A DNA stretch of 64,000 nt from SpSt-333 sp964371615 (lineage in GTDB: Bacteria; Bacteroidota; Ignavibacteria; UBA10030; UBA8401), in NCBI GenBank assembly GCA_964371615.1, contig CAYJMS010000004.1, positions 62,001 to 126,000 of the forward strand. The letters run 5' to 3'. This document shows positions 16,499 to 25,926 of this stretch, in pieces; the stretch's first letter is position 1, and every line of letters starts with the position of its first letter. The notes below the pieces were generated by a model. The model was given only the letters and a program-made list of their open reading frames with translations. It searched no databases and was not told where the DNA came from. The translations under genes were made by a program, and so were the position numbers.

Positions 16499-16529
16499 GA
16501 CTTCCGAAATCTATAAGATTTCGGAAGTC
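16499..16529 (-). terminator. Terminator of ahcY
   Basis: GACTTCCGAAATCT and AGATTTCGGAAGTC are perfect 14-bp arms with loop ATA, 11 bases after the ahcY stop. A second, imperfect hairpin (AAAATCCCC...GGGGATTTT, about 16455-16490) with T-rich flank follows it. Confidence 0.8.
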
Positions 16530-16540
16530 GGTTAATATAA

Positions 16541-17890
16541 TTAATAGCGGTAATACTCCGGCTTGTACGGACCTTCGACCGATACGCCGATGTACTGCGC
16601 CTGATCTTCGGACAGCACGTCGAGTTCCACGCCGATCTTTTTGAGATGCAGCCGCGCCACCTTCTCGTCGAGATGTTTCGGCAGCATATAGACCTTTTTC
16701 TCGTAACGTTCCGGATGACCCCATAATTCCAGCTGTGCAAGCACCTGATTGCTGAACGAGTTGGACATGACGAACGACGGATGTCCCATTGCGCAGCCGA
16801 GATTGACGAGGCGTCCTTCGGCCAGCACGATAATATCCTTGCCGTCGATGGTGTACTTGTCCACCTGCGGCTTGATCGTATCCTTGGTCTTGCCGTAGTT
16901 CTTGTTCAGCCAGTCCATGTCGATTTCGATGTCGAAATGGCCGATGTTGCAGACGATGGCGTTGTGCTTCATCGCCTTAAAGTGCCGGGCGGTGATGATG
17001 TTCTTGTTTCCGGTGGTGGTCACGACAATGTCGGCCTCTTTCACCGCATCGTCCATCTTCTTTACTTCGTATCCTTCCATCGCCGCCTGCAATGCACAGA
17101 TCGGATCGATTTCGGTCACGATAACGCGGACTTTCGCGTCGCGGAGCGATTCTGCGGATCCCTTACCGACATCGCCGAATCCTGCCACAACAGCCACTTT
17201 ACCGGCAAGCATCAGATCGGTTGCGCGGCGGATTGCATCGACGAGCGATTCGCGGCAGCCGTACTTGTTATCGAATTTGGATTTTGTAACGGAATCGTTC
17301 ACGTTGATTGCGGGAATCGGCAGCGTGCCGTTCTTCATCCGTTCATACAAGCGGTGAACGCCGGTGGTGGTCTCTTCGGACAAGCCTTTGATACCGGCCG
17401 CCAGTTCGGGATACTTATCGAACACCATGTTCGTCAGGTCGCCGCCGTCGTCCAGAATCATATTCAGCGGTTTGCCGTCTTTGAATGCAAACAACGTCTG
17501 TTCGATGCACCAGTCGAACTCTTCGGCATTCATCCCTTTCCATGCATAGACAGGAATTCCTGCTGCCGCAATCGCCGCCGCCGCATGGTCCTGCGTGGAG
17601 AAGATGTTGCAGGACGACCAGGAAACTTCCGCTCCCAGATCAAGCAATGTTTCGATCAACACTGCGGTCTGGATGGTCATATGCAGGCATCCGGCAACGC
17701 GCGCGCCTTTGAGCGGCTGTTTGCCTTTGAATTCTTCGCGGATGGACATCAATCCCGGCATTTCTGTTTCTGCCAGTGTAATCTCTTTGCGTCCCCACTC
17801 CGCCAGGGACAAATCCTTTACCTTATAGGGCAAAGATGTTTTGGTAATCTTTCCGTTCACTGCTTTCTCCGCCTCCATTACTGCGCTCAT
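16541..17890 (-). CDS. ahcY: Adenosylhomocysteinase (S-adenosylhomocysteine hydrolase)
   Basis: A 449-residue NAD-dependent enzyme that splits S-adenosylhomocysteine into adenosine and homocysteine, regenerating the methyl cycle. Substrate-domain motifs include GCLHMTIQTAVLIETL and SWSSCNIFSTQDHAAAAIA. The Rossmann NAD loop is VAGFGDVGKGSA, and the C-terminal dimerisation arm ends GPYKPEYYRY. The length is normal. The start at 17890 has a GGAGT ribosome site; an in-frame ATG four codons on is an alternative. It lies 59 bp downstream of metK on the same strand, so the two SAM-cycle genes probably form an operon. Confidence 0.97.
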   Translation of the reverse strand: MSAVMEAEKAVNGKITKTSLPYKVKDLSLAEWGRKEITLAETEMPGLMSIREEFKGKQPLKGARVAGCLHMTIQTAVLIETLLDLGAEVSWSSCNIFSTQDHAAAAIAAAGIPVYAWKGMNAEEFDWCIEQTLFAFKDGKPLNMILDDGGDLTNMVFDKYPELAAGIKGLSEETTTGVHRLYERMKNGTLPIPAINVNDSVTKSKFDNKYGCRESLVDAIRRATDLMLAGKVAVVAGFGDVGKGSAESLRDAKVRVIVTEIDPICALQAAMEGYEVKKMDDAVKEADIVVTTTGNKNIITARHFKAMKHNAIVCNIGHFDIEIDMDWLNKNYGKTKDTIKPQVDKYTIDGKDIIVLAEGRLVNLGCAMGHPSFVMSNSFSNQVLAQLELWGHPERYEKKVYMLPKHLDEKVARLHLKKIGVELDVLSEDQAQYIGVSVEGPYKPEYYRY

Positions 17891-17949
17891 TTGTACTCCT
17901 TAATTGTGATTAACCTTACGGGGTTATGTGTTGTGAGAAATTTTTGTTG

Positions 17950-19092
17950 TTATCGTGCCGCTCTTCGTAACGCCGGTACCAGGTCCAAATGTTCCCATGT
18001 AAATCCGTCTTCGTGACGGCCGAAATGGCCGTACGCAGCCGTGCGTTTGTACACCGGGCGAAGCAGGTTCAGCCGTTTAATAATGCCGCGCGGCGTCATG
18101 TCGATATTCTCTGTAAGAATCTTGGATATTTCCGCATCGGGCATGATACCGGTGTTGAACGTATTGACATAAATTGAAACCGGTTCGGCAACGCCGATGG
18201 CGTATGCGACCTGGATCTGGCACTCTTCGGCCAATCCGGCGGCAACCACGTTCTTGGCAAGATGGCGTGTTGCATAGGCGGCGCTGCGGTCCACCTTTGT
18301 CGGATCCTTACCGGAAAACGCTCCGCCGCCGTGCGGTGCCCGTCCGCCGTAGGTATCGACGATGATCTTTCGCCCGGTGAGCCCGCTGTCTCCGTGCGGT
18401 CCGCCGATTTCGAACATGCCGGTCGGATTGACATAATATTTCGTTTTTTTATCCAGCAGCCGTGCGGGGATGACTTTTTTCACGACGTTCTCGATGACGT
18501 CTTCCTTGATCCGCTTTTGCGATACGTTCGGATCGTGCTGTGTCGAAACGACGACGGTGTCCACACGGATCGGCACGCGTCCTTCGTATTCGATGGTGAC
18601 CTGTGATTTTGCGTCCGGACGGAGGTACGGCATTAATTTCAAATTTTTCTTCCGGATCTCCGCCAACTTTCTGACCAACAGATGGGCAAACATAATCGGC
18701 GCCGGCATAAATTGCGGCGTTTCGTTGTTCGCATAACCGAACATCATTCCTTGATCGCCCGCACCGCCGGTGTTGACACCTTTGGCGATGTCGGGGGATT
18801 GCGAATGGATCGCATTGAAGATACCGCAGGAGTCGGCATCGAACTTGTATTCCGCTTTGGTGTACCCGATCTCCCGAATCGTGTTCCGCACAATCTCATG
18901 GATATCGATATATCCGGTTGTCGTTACTTCTCCCGCCACAACCACCTGGCCGGTGGTGACCAGCGTCTCCACTGCAACGCGTGAATATTTGTCCTTCTCG
19001 AGCAGCGCATCGAGCACCGCATCCGAAATTTGATCGGCGACTTTGTCGGGATGCCCTTCAGAGACCGATTCTGATGTAAAAAGATATCGCAT
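17950..19092 (-). CDS. metK: S-adenosylmethionine synthetase
   Basis: Makes SAM from methionine and ATP. The protein starts MRYLFTSESVSEGHPDKVAD, whose HPDK is the ATP-binding motif; GAGDQGMMFGYA and GGGAFSGKDPTKVDRSAAY are the other signature motifs. The frame stays open to 19143, but ATG 19092 is preferred because family homology begins there and AGGAG lies just upstream. About 380 residues, normal. Immediately upstream of ahcY. I saw no SAM riboswitch in the 77-bp leader. Confidence 0.97.
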   Translation of the reverse strand: MRYLFTSESVSEGHPDKVADQISDAVLDALLEKDKYSRVAVETLVTTGQVVVAGEVTTTGYIDIHEIVRNTIREIGYTKAEYKFDADSCGIFNAIHSQSPDIAKGVNTGGAGDQGMMFGYANNETPQFMPAPIMFAHLLVRKLAEIRKKNLKLMPYLRPDAKSQVTIEYEGRVPIRVDTVVVSTQHDPNVSQKRIKEDVIENVVKKVIPARLLDKKTKYYVNPTGMFEIGGPHGDSGLTGRKIIVDTYGGRAPHGGGAFSGKDPTKVDRSAAYATRHLAKNVVAAGLAEECQIQVAYAIGVAEPVSIYVNTFNTGIMPDAEISKILTENIDMTPRGIIKRLNLLRPVYKRTAAYGHFGRHEDGFTWEHLDLVPALRRAAR

Positions 19093-19169
19093 GAAAATAA
19101 TTCTCCTGATTGATAAATAGTGACTATAAATTTTCTTCTGCAATTATTGCAGAGACTGCCGATGCCGGC

Positions 19170-20144
19170 TCAATTGTATTCCAGTTCGGACGAGTCGCCG
19201 ATATTGATCCGTTTGAATCCCCCTTTGATCACCGCATTGCTGCCGATGATGGAATCTTCCAGCAAAGCGTTTTCGACCGTTGCATTTTCGCTGACGATGG
19301 AATTGCGAACAATCGATTCCTGCACCACCGCGCCGTCAGCGATGGTGGCGAACGGGCCGATGATGGAACTCTTTACCGTCGCTTTCGGCGAGATGAAGAC
19401 CGGCGGGCGCACAACAACGCCGTCGTGGATACCGTTTGTCTGTGTTGAATGCAGAAGATGACGGTTGGTGTCGAGCAGCGTTTCCGGTTTTCCGCAATCG
19501 AACCATCCGTCGACGGTGAATGTCGTCAGTTTCTCCCCACGTTCGAGCATGATCTGCAGTCCGTCCGTGAGCTGATATTCATTCTTCGTCCGCACATCCC
19601 GTTTAATCATCTCCTTCAGGCAATCCAGCAGCACATCCGGATGTTTAATATAGTATAATCCGACGATCGCCAGATTGCTCGTCGGCTGTTCCGGTTTTTC
19701 AATCAATCTGGTGATGAAACCGTCCTGTACTTCCGCAACGCCGAACCGTCTCGGATCGGGAACCTCTTTGACGCCGATGGAAGTATACTGGCTCTGCACC
19801 ATCCCCTTCAGGTCGACATCGAAGACCGTATCGCCCAGAATGATCAGGACCGGATCCTTTGAAATGGTATGCCGGGAGAGATAAATGGCATGGCCGAGAC
19901 CCAGCCGTTCTTCCTGTTCTACAAAATCGACCGTTATTTTGTAATGCGACGTAATGTATTCTTTGATCAGTTCGCCGAGATAGCCGACAACGATGGTCGC
20001 CGAATCAAATCCCGCGGCAATGATCTTATCCATTATATGCCCGATTATCGGTTTTCCTGCCACATTCAGCAGCACCTTTGGGACGGTAAAAGTATGCGGC
20101 CGCAGACGGCTTCCGACGCCTGCAACTGGTATGATAGCTCTCAT
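19170..20144 (-). CDS. Sugar-phosphate nucleotidyltransferase with beta-helix tail
   Basis: About 324 residues from ATG 20144 (MRAIIPVAGVGSRLRPHT); an extension to 20195 lacks homology. It has the nucleotide-binding GVGSRLRPHT...PKVLL motif, ILGDTVFD metal motif, VGLYYI and EYQLTDGLQ of the glucose-1-phosphate thymidylyltransferase/GlmU-like fold, then hexapeptide-type beta-helix repeats (VKSSIIGPFATIADGAVV). It activates a hexose phosphate as an NDP-sugar for envelope polysaccharide. The exact sugar and nucleotide are undetermined. It lies 77 bp upstream of metK, perhaps co-transcribed. Confidence 0.88.
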   Translation of the reverse strand: MRAIIPVAGVGSRLRPHTFTVPKVLLNVAGKPIIGHIMDKIIAAGFDSATIVVGYLGELIKEYITSHYKITVDFVEQEERLGLGHAIYLSRHTISKDPVLIILGDTVFDVDLKGMVQSQYTSIGVKEVPDPRRFGVAEVQDGFITRLIEKPEQPTSNLAIVGLYYIKHPDVLLDCLKEMIKRDVRTKNEYQLTDGLQIMLERGEKLTTFTVDGWFDCGKPETLLDTNRHLLHSTQTNGIHDGVVVRPPVFISPKATVKSSIIGPFATIADGAVVQESIVRNSIVSENATVENALLEDSIIGSNAVIKGGFKRINIGDSSELEYN

Positions 20145-20280
20145 GGTATTTTTTTCCAAAAATGGACTAAAAGATACCAAAAATTGAAACGACATGCAAT
20201 AAACCGGTGAATGCGAAAAATCTGCCAGTTCTCGGATACAGTCCGACCGATAAAAAAAATAAAAATATATTTAAATCCCG

Positions 20281-20335
20281 TGTCCTCTGAACTTGGTTTT
20301 CGGGTATATGTATAATATAACGGGGTACTCCGGAC
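20281..20335 (+). promoter_or_regulatory. Shared promoter-like element, copy A (upstream of HNH gene)
   Basis: Begins TGTCCTCTGAAC and contains TTTTCGGGTATAT and TATAAT-like bases (20311-20316), ending CGGAC. About three quarters of it matches 25835-25887. The next plus-strand gene starts 17 bp further (or 65 bp if the later ATG is used). The blocks TGTCCTCTG and CGGGTATAT would suit -35/-10 boxes of an alternative sigma factor such as the one encoded at 20869. Confidence 0.55.
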
Positions 20336-20351
20336 ATTGAGATCGGTTGAT

Positions 20352-20738
20352 ATGATAACAGCATACATTGGCAACTGGAACGAGGGGAAATCCAGCAACA
20401 TGGAAATTCGCGAACCAAAACTGATAGCACTCGGTAGAAGACTGAACACGACCGTGACGGGAGCGGAATTTGATTCCGCAACGATCGATTTGGTGTGGGA
20501 TAAGGCGTTCAGTGAGTGGGGATTCTATTTTTTCCGGAAAGATGTCTATAGTTTTTCCATGGCGAAGCAGGACTTCGGAAAGAAAACAAAATTCGGCTGG
20601 GAGATCGATCATATCATTCCGGTTTCACTGGGCGGTACCGACGATTTGAGCAATTTGCAGCCCCTGCATTGGAAAAACAACCGGAAAAAAGGCGAGCATA
20701 TCACCATGATGAACGGTAACGGATACAAGAAACGATAA
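20352..20738 (+). CDS. HNH endonuclease-domain protein
   Basis: About 128 residues. The C-terminal half carries an HNH fold: WEIDHIIPVSLGG (first His), then DDLSNLQPLHW (Asn) and NNRKKGEH (third residue). The N-terminal half has no recognised motif. ATG 20352 is used here; a later ATG at 20400 has GAGGGG 12 bases upstream and may be the true start, while TTG 20337 is also in frame. Such small HNH proteins may be nucleases in defence or recombination. The upstream element is shared with the small peptide gene at 25927, linking it to the sigma/CHAT island. Confidence 0.8.
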   Translation: MITAYIGNWNEGKSSNMEIREPKLIALGRRLNTTVTGAEFDSATIDLVWDKAFSEWGFYFFRKDVYSFSMAKQDFGKKTKFGWEIDHIIPVSLGGTDDLSNLQPLHWKNNRKKGEHITMMNGNGYKKR

Positions 20739-20868
20739 GGAATCAAGCCGTCGTTACAAAGAAATTGTAATATTGCGGATTTGAATGGTTGCGATGCAAT
20801 GAGCGTGTTCGTATATTTTTAGATATACGGTTCGCCGTACGTTGATAACAGCTCTCATTACATCATCG

Positions 20869-21633
20869 ATGAACATGTCATTCGATCCATTGGTTTTTGA
20901 TATCACTCTTCTCCGTCAGCGCCCTGATGATTTCATCATTCATTGTCAGCCGTTGATTAGGATATGTGTCGGTCATTACATCAAAACCAAGATGTTTGCA
21001 TTGCAGGACGAAGAGGATATCATTCAATCGGTCAACGAGCGTTTGATCCAGCGGATGCCGGTGATCGCCGAAAAATATAACGGGAGTTCTCAACTCAATA
21101 CTTTTATGTCCGTCGTCATCCATAATATCTGCCTGAATTTATTCCGCGACCGGGAAAAGGCGCCGCATACCGTACAGATCGACGAAGAAACGATCCGGTC
21201 GACGGACGATCCGTCCGCCGGGCTGCATATACGGGATGAAGTGGAACGCCTGCGGATCATCTTCATCCTTCTCTATCGAAAGCGGAACCGGTTCCTGCTC
21301 TGTGCGAAATTTTATTACCGGATGCCCGTGTCTGAAAACGATATCCGGCGAACGATTCCGTCGATCCAATACCGCGATATTCAACAGCTGATTGGATTGA
21401 GCGAACCGGAGACCTCTCCGGAAACACTGGAGGAAATCTTTACCGTGCTGGCGAAATTATTGTCGAAATACGAAGGAACGCCGGTCGATCATAATTCGCT
21501 GCGGCGATGGACGGTGCGCACGATCAACGAGGTGATCGGGCATTTAAACGGCGCGCCTCCGGAATATGCCTATACCGTCGATTCGCTGAAATTGCTCATC
21601 GATCACTATTGTCAATCAGAATTTTATTCATAA
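20869..21633 (+). CDS. Sigma-70-like (ECF-type) RNA polymerase sigma factor
   Basis: About 254 residues from ATG 20869 (TTG 20842 also in frame). Residues about 25-105 match sigma region 2: DEEDIIQSVNERLIQ (helix 2.1-2.2 for core binding) and STQLNTF-type motif NGSSQLNTFMSVVIHNICLN followed by RDRE (region 2.4). The C-terminal third is not a typical region 4, although a helix-rich segment with LRRWTVRTINEVIGHL could be a diverged HTH. The anti-sigma gene follows 28 bp downstream. A palindrome CGTATAT-6-ATATACG at 20810-20829 sits just before the gene and may be its operator. Confidence 0.8.
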   Translation: MNMSFDPLVFDITLLRQRPDDFIIHCQPLIRICVGHYIKTKMFALQDEEDIIQSVNERLIQRMPVIAEKYNGSSQLNTFMSVVIHNICLNLFRDREKAPHTVQIDEETIRSTDDPSAGLHIRDEVERLRIIFILLYRKRNRFLLCAKFYYRMPVSENDIRRTIPSIQYRDIQQLIGLSEPETSPETLEEIFTVLAKLLSKYEGTPVDHNSLRRWTVRTINEVIGHLNGAPPEYAYTVDSLKLLIDHYCQSEFYS

Positions 21634-21661
21634 CACTTTCACCCACCATACAAAGAATGCC

Positions 21662-22417
21662 ATGAAGACATACGAATTTTTCACCGACCGCCATCATCTC
21701 ACCGAAGAAGGTGTGGCATTGTACGTCGACGCACTGCGGCTTGAACGAACCGTCGAATTGCCCGCGGAGATCCGCATCCATGTCGAAGGCTGCGAAGAGT
21801 GCCAACGGCAGATTGTCGAATCGCACGAAATGATGAAAGAGATACGCGTCGACACGTCCGGACCGCATCCCTATTTCGACCGGCAGGTACGCGAACCCGG
21901 CGTGCGTTACACTCCGTACCGCATCGCCGCAGCGGTCGCCGGCGTGGCATTGCTGGCCGCCGGATATTACGCCATTGTGAGCCGCGATTCATCGCCGCCG
22001 GCGTACACAGAGCAGGAGCAAATACCATCCGTGCAACAAACGGAGCAGAATCATGCGCAATCAATCCCGGAAGAATCGAAACCTGAAGGCATTGTTGCGG
22101 AGCCGGTGTTGGCGGACAATTTCACTGAATCACCGAACCTGGAAGATCTTGTGCAGACCGATTTCCGTTCAACATCCGTTGAAGTGTTATCCCCGTTGAA
22201 CGGCGATGTGGTGAAGACGCCGATACGGTTTCAATGGAAGACGTCCGAAGAGGAAATGACATTGAAGATTTTGACGAATAAGGAGCGGACGGTATTGTCG
22301 AACACCGTTACCGGAGATGCGTTTATCGTTGACAGGAAACTTGCTCCCGGCCTGTATTATTGGAAGTTGGAAACGAAAAAAGAATTGATCTATACCGGTA
22401 AGTTTTTGGTCCGTTGA
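21662..22417 (+). CDS. Membrane-anchored zinc anti-sigma factor
   Basis: A 251-residue protein. The N-terminal cytoplasmic domain has the ZAS signature HxxxCxxC (His40, Cys44, Cys47). One membrane helix (about residues 83-105, IAAAVAGVALLAAGYYAIV) follows, then an acidic, Pro/Gln-rich periplasmic linker, and an Ig-like domain (VEVLSPLNGDVV...YYWKLETKK, about 170-251). This is the architecture of an anti-sigma factor that holds the adjacent sigma factor at the membrane and releases it after proteolysis or signalling outside. The long linker is a plausible protease target. Confidence 0.82.
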   Translation: MKTYEFFTDRHHLTEEGVALYVDALRLERTVELPAEIRIHVEGCEECQRQIVESHEMMKEIRVDTSGPHPYFDRQVREPGVRYTPYRIAAAVAGVALLAAGYYAIVSRDSSPPAYTEQEQIPSVQQTEQNHAQSIPEESKPEGIVAEPVLADNFTESPNLEDLVQTDFRSTSVEVLSPLNGDVVKTPIRFQWKTSEEEMTLKILTNKERTVLSNTVTGDAFIVDRKLAPGLYYWKLETKKELIYTGKFLVR

Positions 22418-22436
22418 GAATTTTCCATCCAAGAAG

Positions 22437-22475
22437 AAAAGCGTTCCGTTCGCTCAAAGCGAACGGAACGCTTTT
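22437..22475. terminator. Terminator after the sigma/anti-sigma operon
   Basis: Perfect 18-bp arms AAAAGCGTTCCGTTCGCT / AGCGAACGGAACGCTTTT with loop CAA, 19 bases after the anti-sigma stop. It belongs to the same palindrome family as 26328, 35427 and 43056. Symmetrical A/T ends make it work on both strands; it also faces the CHAT gene. Confidence 0.85.
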
Positions 22476-22578
22476 AGGTTCTAGTAATGGCTACAAACAA
22501 GTCGTCCCTAACGGGACTCTTCCCAAGTATTTCTCTTACGCTTCACTTGAAGGTGTCTTAAAAATGCCGAGTACTCAA

Positions 22579-25500
22579 TCACTCCCCCATCAACACAAAT
22601 CCGCTCCATTTGGCAGGAAACGCGGATTCTTTGGAAGCGATCATAGTCAATTTTGCCTGGCGTAATGCCGCAGCGTAGGTTTTACCGGAATGCAATTCGG
22701 AATAGAACCGATCCATTAGCAGATATGTTTGCTTGTCCGACACTTTCCAGAGCGAGTAGATAATGTTCCGCGCTCCGGCGTAGAACAATCCCCGTGTCAG
22801 CGCCATCATCCCTTCACCCTGCACCAACGTACCGATTCCGCTTTCGCAGCTGCTCAGCACGATCAGATCGGCGTTCAGGTCGAGATTGAACGTTTCGCTC
22901 ACGTACAAAATCCCGTCATCCTCCATGTTTTCCGACGACGGCTGCGAGAATAAAATAGCGGAGAGTTTCGGATTCTGTTCATTGATGAATCCGTGCGTCG
23001 CGACATGCAGGATATCGTATCCCTTGCTGTACCGCTTAAAATTCGTCTCGGTCGCATCGGTGTGCAAAAATGTCCTATACGGCATCGTCCGCGTACCGAA
23101 CGAACGGGCGATCGCATCGATCTCCTGTTCAGAATACGGGAGCTCATTGAATTTTTTTCCGTCCACCGTAATCGACCGGTGATCCGTAATGCCGCTCCCC
23201 TCAACGAACGAGCGATTGGCGAGGAAATCCCCGTTCTTCGTCGAATCGCGAAACACCGGCGCAAAACCGGCAAAACTATGTCCGGCACCCGTTTCCTGTT
23301 CCGATGCTCCCCTCATCTTCATAAAAAAAACCGCGGAGTAGGAATAGGAGATCGTATATTTGGTGATGAGATATTGTATCGATGTCAGATCGCGACCGGA
23401 CTCGGAACCGGCCGGCAGCGCGTCGAACGGCACATAGTGAAGATTTCCGTCGGGGATAAAGACAATGTTCTTTGCGGCGGTAAGCGAATGTTCAACGGGA
23501 CGAATGATCGCCGCATATAATGCGGTGCCCGCAGAACGATACTCCGCTTCATCATACCGCCGCAGGGCGCCGGTATATTGTTCTATCAGCGTATTGATAC
23601 GTTCCGTATTCGGCAGTACGTGCACCGTCAGGCGATCCCGTGAGAGCGCAAAGGCATACACTTCCCGCGGTCCGGCAACATATTGAATGATAACGGTTCC
23701 ACGGGCGATTGCGGATTGGATCTCCCGCACCGTTGTCACCGGCCGGTCATACTTTAATGCAAAATATGCGGGATAGTTATCTTCCAATACATCCAGCAAC
23801 CGGGCGTGCTGTGAGCGAAGATCGAATTTTTGAACGGTGAGATTCGCGATGTTTTGCGGAGCGGCGTCGACTTCGACCGATTTTTGGATCTGAACATCGA
23901 GGGAGGCGATCTGCTGTAACAAGCCGTTCTCTTTTTCCAGCAGGGAATCGGGAATACCGGCAAAATGCTTTGCTTCACCGTCGAAGACCTTATCCAACAG
24001 CACGTTTGCCTTGCTCCGGTCGGCGATCAGGAACGCACGTTCTTTGTATCCCGGATCTCCCGTCTTTCGGAAAAGCGTAACGGCGAGCCGGCATGCGTTT
24101 CCGTAGAGCGATGCACTTTCTCCGGCGAGCACCAATTTAGAACCGTCCGTAGAATATTGTCTGCGGAGATCGTCCACCAGATCAAGCGCTGTCTGATAAT
24201 GCGCAAGGGAGTTTTGAAGATCGGACAGCCGCTGTGTTGCTGTAAAGCGCTCTTCAAACAATGAGGCTTTCAACTTCAGCAGTTCGAGCAATTCTTTTTT
24301 GTGCGTGGTGTTTTCGAAAGCCGGGACGATTTCCGTGCGGTCCGGTAATGATCCGCCTGTCAGTAGGATGATCGCATCCTGATATGACCGTGCCGACGCA
24401 TCATACTGTCTATTGGCGCGATGGAGATTGCCGTATCGCTTCAGGAGCAACGCCTGCTGGACGATATTTTTTTGATTCGAACTCTTCTGTAATTCCGACG
24501 CCCTGGCGAGAGATCCCGCTGCGCTGTCGAGCCGTCCCATCTTCATGTACACATGAGCGATCGAAGAATACAATACGGCGGCATCGTTGCGTGATTTTGT
24601 CGTACCGATGTGCCGACGGGCGGCGAGCGCTTTTTGATAGTACGTCACGGCATCCCGGTACCGGCCGGCATCGCTGTAAATATCAGCGACATGCTCGTAC
24701 ATGAAACCGATTTGAGGATGCGACGGGCCGTACGATCGCTCCAACAAATCGATCCCTTTCAGAGAATACTCCAATGCCTTGTCACGGTCGCCGGTGCGAT
24801 CGTACATCTTGGCAAATAATTGATGCAGAATTCCTATGACCGCGCGTTTCCCGGGATGCTTTTCCCGGAAGAGATCGAGCGAGCGCTGAAGGTGAATTTG
24901 CGCATTATCGAAATCGCCAATTGCGGTATAGACCTCGCCCAATGTGCAGTATGCGCTGGCAACATTTGCATCATCCGGAAGTCCGATGCGGTGATAGACG
25001 TCGATCGTCTTTTTGCCGTACGCAACGGCCCGGGCATAGTCACCCTTGTTACGATAGGTGGACAACAAGTTTAAATAGCAGAGGCCTGATTCCGGCGAAT
25101 TTTCCTTCCGGAGTTCACGCAAGATGCTCAATACATCATGAAATGTCCCGATGGCTTCGTCGAATTCGTTTTTTGCATCGAGCACCAATCCGATCATCGT
25201 CTTGGTGACAGCGACCTGATTGCTCTGAGGTCCGGTGAATTTTTCTTGCAGCGACTCCGCCCTTTTCAGCAAGACGTACGATGTTTCATAGCGTCCGACG
25301 TAGTACTCAGCAGAACCGAGCGCGTATAATGCCGATGCGTACGTGGCATTTTCGGTACCGATGGCGTTTGCATATACACCAAGTCCTTTGGAAATTCTTT
25401 CAATCGCGTCGGTATGTTCTTCTTTGTTGGAATGAATGTAACCCTGCAATACATAGATGCGGCCGAGGAGTGACGATTCAATCTCCGGATGTTTGCGTAT

Positions 25501-25806
25501 CATCCCTTCGGCGCCGGAGAGCATCGCATAGGCCGTTGAATAATCACTTTTAAACAGTAAGTTGTAGGAAATTTTTAACCGGGTTTGTACGAGTTCCTGC
25601 CAGCGGGAATGCTTCTCCCAGATCGCCGATGCTTTGGTGTACATCATCGAAGCGCTGTCAAATTGCGATCGATCAAATAGCTCCTGACCTATTTGCTCAA
25701 AATTTCTTGCCTGAAGTGAATCATGAGGAAAATCAGCCAAAAGGATCTGAATCCCAAGGAGGGAGAAAAGGGAAATTATCGTGTATTTAGGGGCTTTGGA
25801 GAACAC
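22579..25806 (-). CDS. Exported TPR-CHAT caspase-like protease
   Basis: A 1075-residue protein with an N-terminal signal peptide (IISLFSLLGIQILLADF). Some 15-17 TPR repeats span about residues 35-470 (e.g. YASALYALGSAEYYVGRYE, ALEYSLKGIDLLERSYGP, DAVTYYQKALAARR). A helical linker follows, then a C-terminal CHAT domain (about 720-1075) with VFIPDGNLHYVPFDAL. The caspase-type dyad is intact: His938 in LHVATHGF and Cys987 in VLSSCESG, followed by GARNIIYSLWKV. CHAT proteins are cysteine proteases switched on through partners bound by the TPRs. Export would place it on the same side as the periplasmic part of the anti-sigma factor encoded next door. It is convergent with that operon and divergent from the 49-aa gene. 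Confidence 0.93.
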   Translation of the reverse strand: MFSKAPKYTIISLFSLLGIQILLADFPHDSLQARNFEQIGQELFDRSQFDSASMMYTKASAIWEKHSRWQELVQTRLKISYNLLFKSDYSTAYAMLSGAEGMIRKHPEIESSLLGRIYVLQGYIHSNKEEHTDAIERISKGLGVYANAIGTENATYASALYALGSAEYYVGRYETSYVLLKRAESLQEKFTGPQSNQVAVTKTMIGLVLDAKNEFDEAIGTFHDVLSILRELRKENSPESGLCYLNLLSTYRNKGDYARAVAYGKKTIDVYHRIGLPDDANVASAYCTLGEVYTAIGDFDNAQIHLQRSLDLFREKHPGKRAVIGILHQLFAKMYDRTGDRDKALEYSLKGIDLLERSYGPSHPQIGFMYEHVADIYSDAGRYRDAVTYYQKALAARRHIGTTKSRNDAAVLYSSIAHVYMKMGRLDSAAGSLARASELQKSSNQKNIVQQALLLKRYGNLHRANRQYDASARSYQDAIILLTGGSLPDRTEIVPAFENTTHKKELLELLKLKASLFEERFTATQRLSDLQNSLAHYQTALDLVDDLRRQYSTDGSKLVLAGESASLYGNACRLAVTLFRKTGDPGYKERAFLIADRSKANVLLDKVFDGEAKHFAGIPDSLLEKENGLLQQIASLDVQIQKSVEVDAAPQNIANLTVQKFDLRSQHARLLDVLEDNYPAYFALKYDRPVTTVREIQSAIARGTVIIQYVAGPREVYAFALSRDRLTVHVLPNTERINTLIEQYTGALRRYDEAEYRSAGTALYAAIIRPVEHSLTAAKNIVFIPDGNLHYVPFDALPAGSESGRDLTSIQYLITKYTISYSYSAVFFMKMRGASEQETGAGHSFAGFAPVFRDSTKNGDFLANRSFVEGSGITDHRSITVDGKKFNELPYSEQEIDAIARSFGTRTMPYRTFLHTDATETNFKRYSKGYDILHVATHGFINEQNPKLSAILFSQPSSENMEDDGILYVSETFNLDLNADLIVLSSCESGIGTLVQGEGMMALTRGLFYAGARNIIYSLWKVSDKQTYLLMDRFYSELHSGKTYAAALRQAKLTMIASKESAFPAKWSGFVLMGE

Positions 25807-25834
25807 GGAAAAAAAATATTTTTTTACTCTCTCA

Positions 25835-25887
25835 TGTCCTCTGGACCCCTTTTTCGGGTATATAGTAGTATAAGGGATACCTTGGAC
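25835..25887 (+). promoter_or_regulatory. Shared promoter-like element, copy B (upstream of the 49-aa gene)
   Basis: Begins TGTCCTCTGGAC, contains TTTTTCGGGTATAT and GTATAAGGG, and ends TTGGAC. It matches copy A at 20281 over the same layout. It lies between the divergent CHAT gene (start 25806) and the peptide gene (ATG 25927), 39 bp from the latter. Orientation relative to the downstream plus-strand gene is the same in both copies. Confidence 0.55.
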
Positions 25888-25926
25888 GGACGTATTAATT
25901 AAAATCTAACCTTAAAAAGGGGAAAA

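Noticed and set aside
16781..18016. A 411-codon plus-strand frame
   Set aside because: It is the antisense shadow of ahcY and the end of metK, whose protein motifs are unmistakable.
19093..19169. A SAM riboswitch in front of metK/ahcY
   Set aside because: The leader is only 77 bp and shows just a small hairpin CTGCAA-TTA-TTGCAG, without the conserved SAM-I/II/IV cores.
20842..25806. A type III-E CRISPR locus (TPR-CHAT plus sigma factor)
   Set aside because: No gRAMP/Cas7-11-like gene, no cas1/cas2 and no CRISPR array are present; only the downstream logic is similar.
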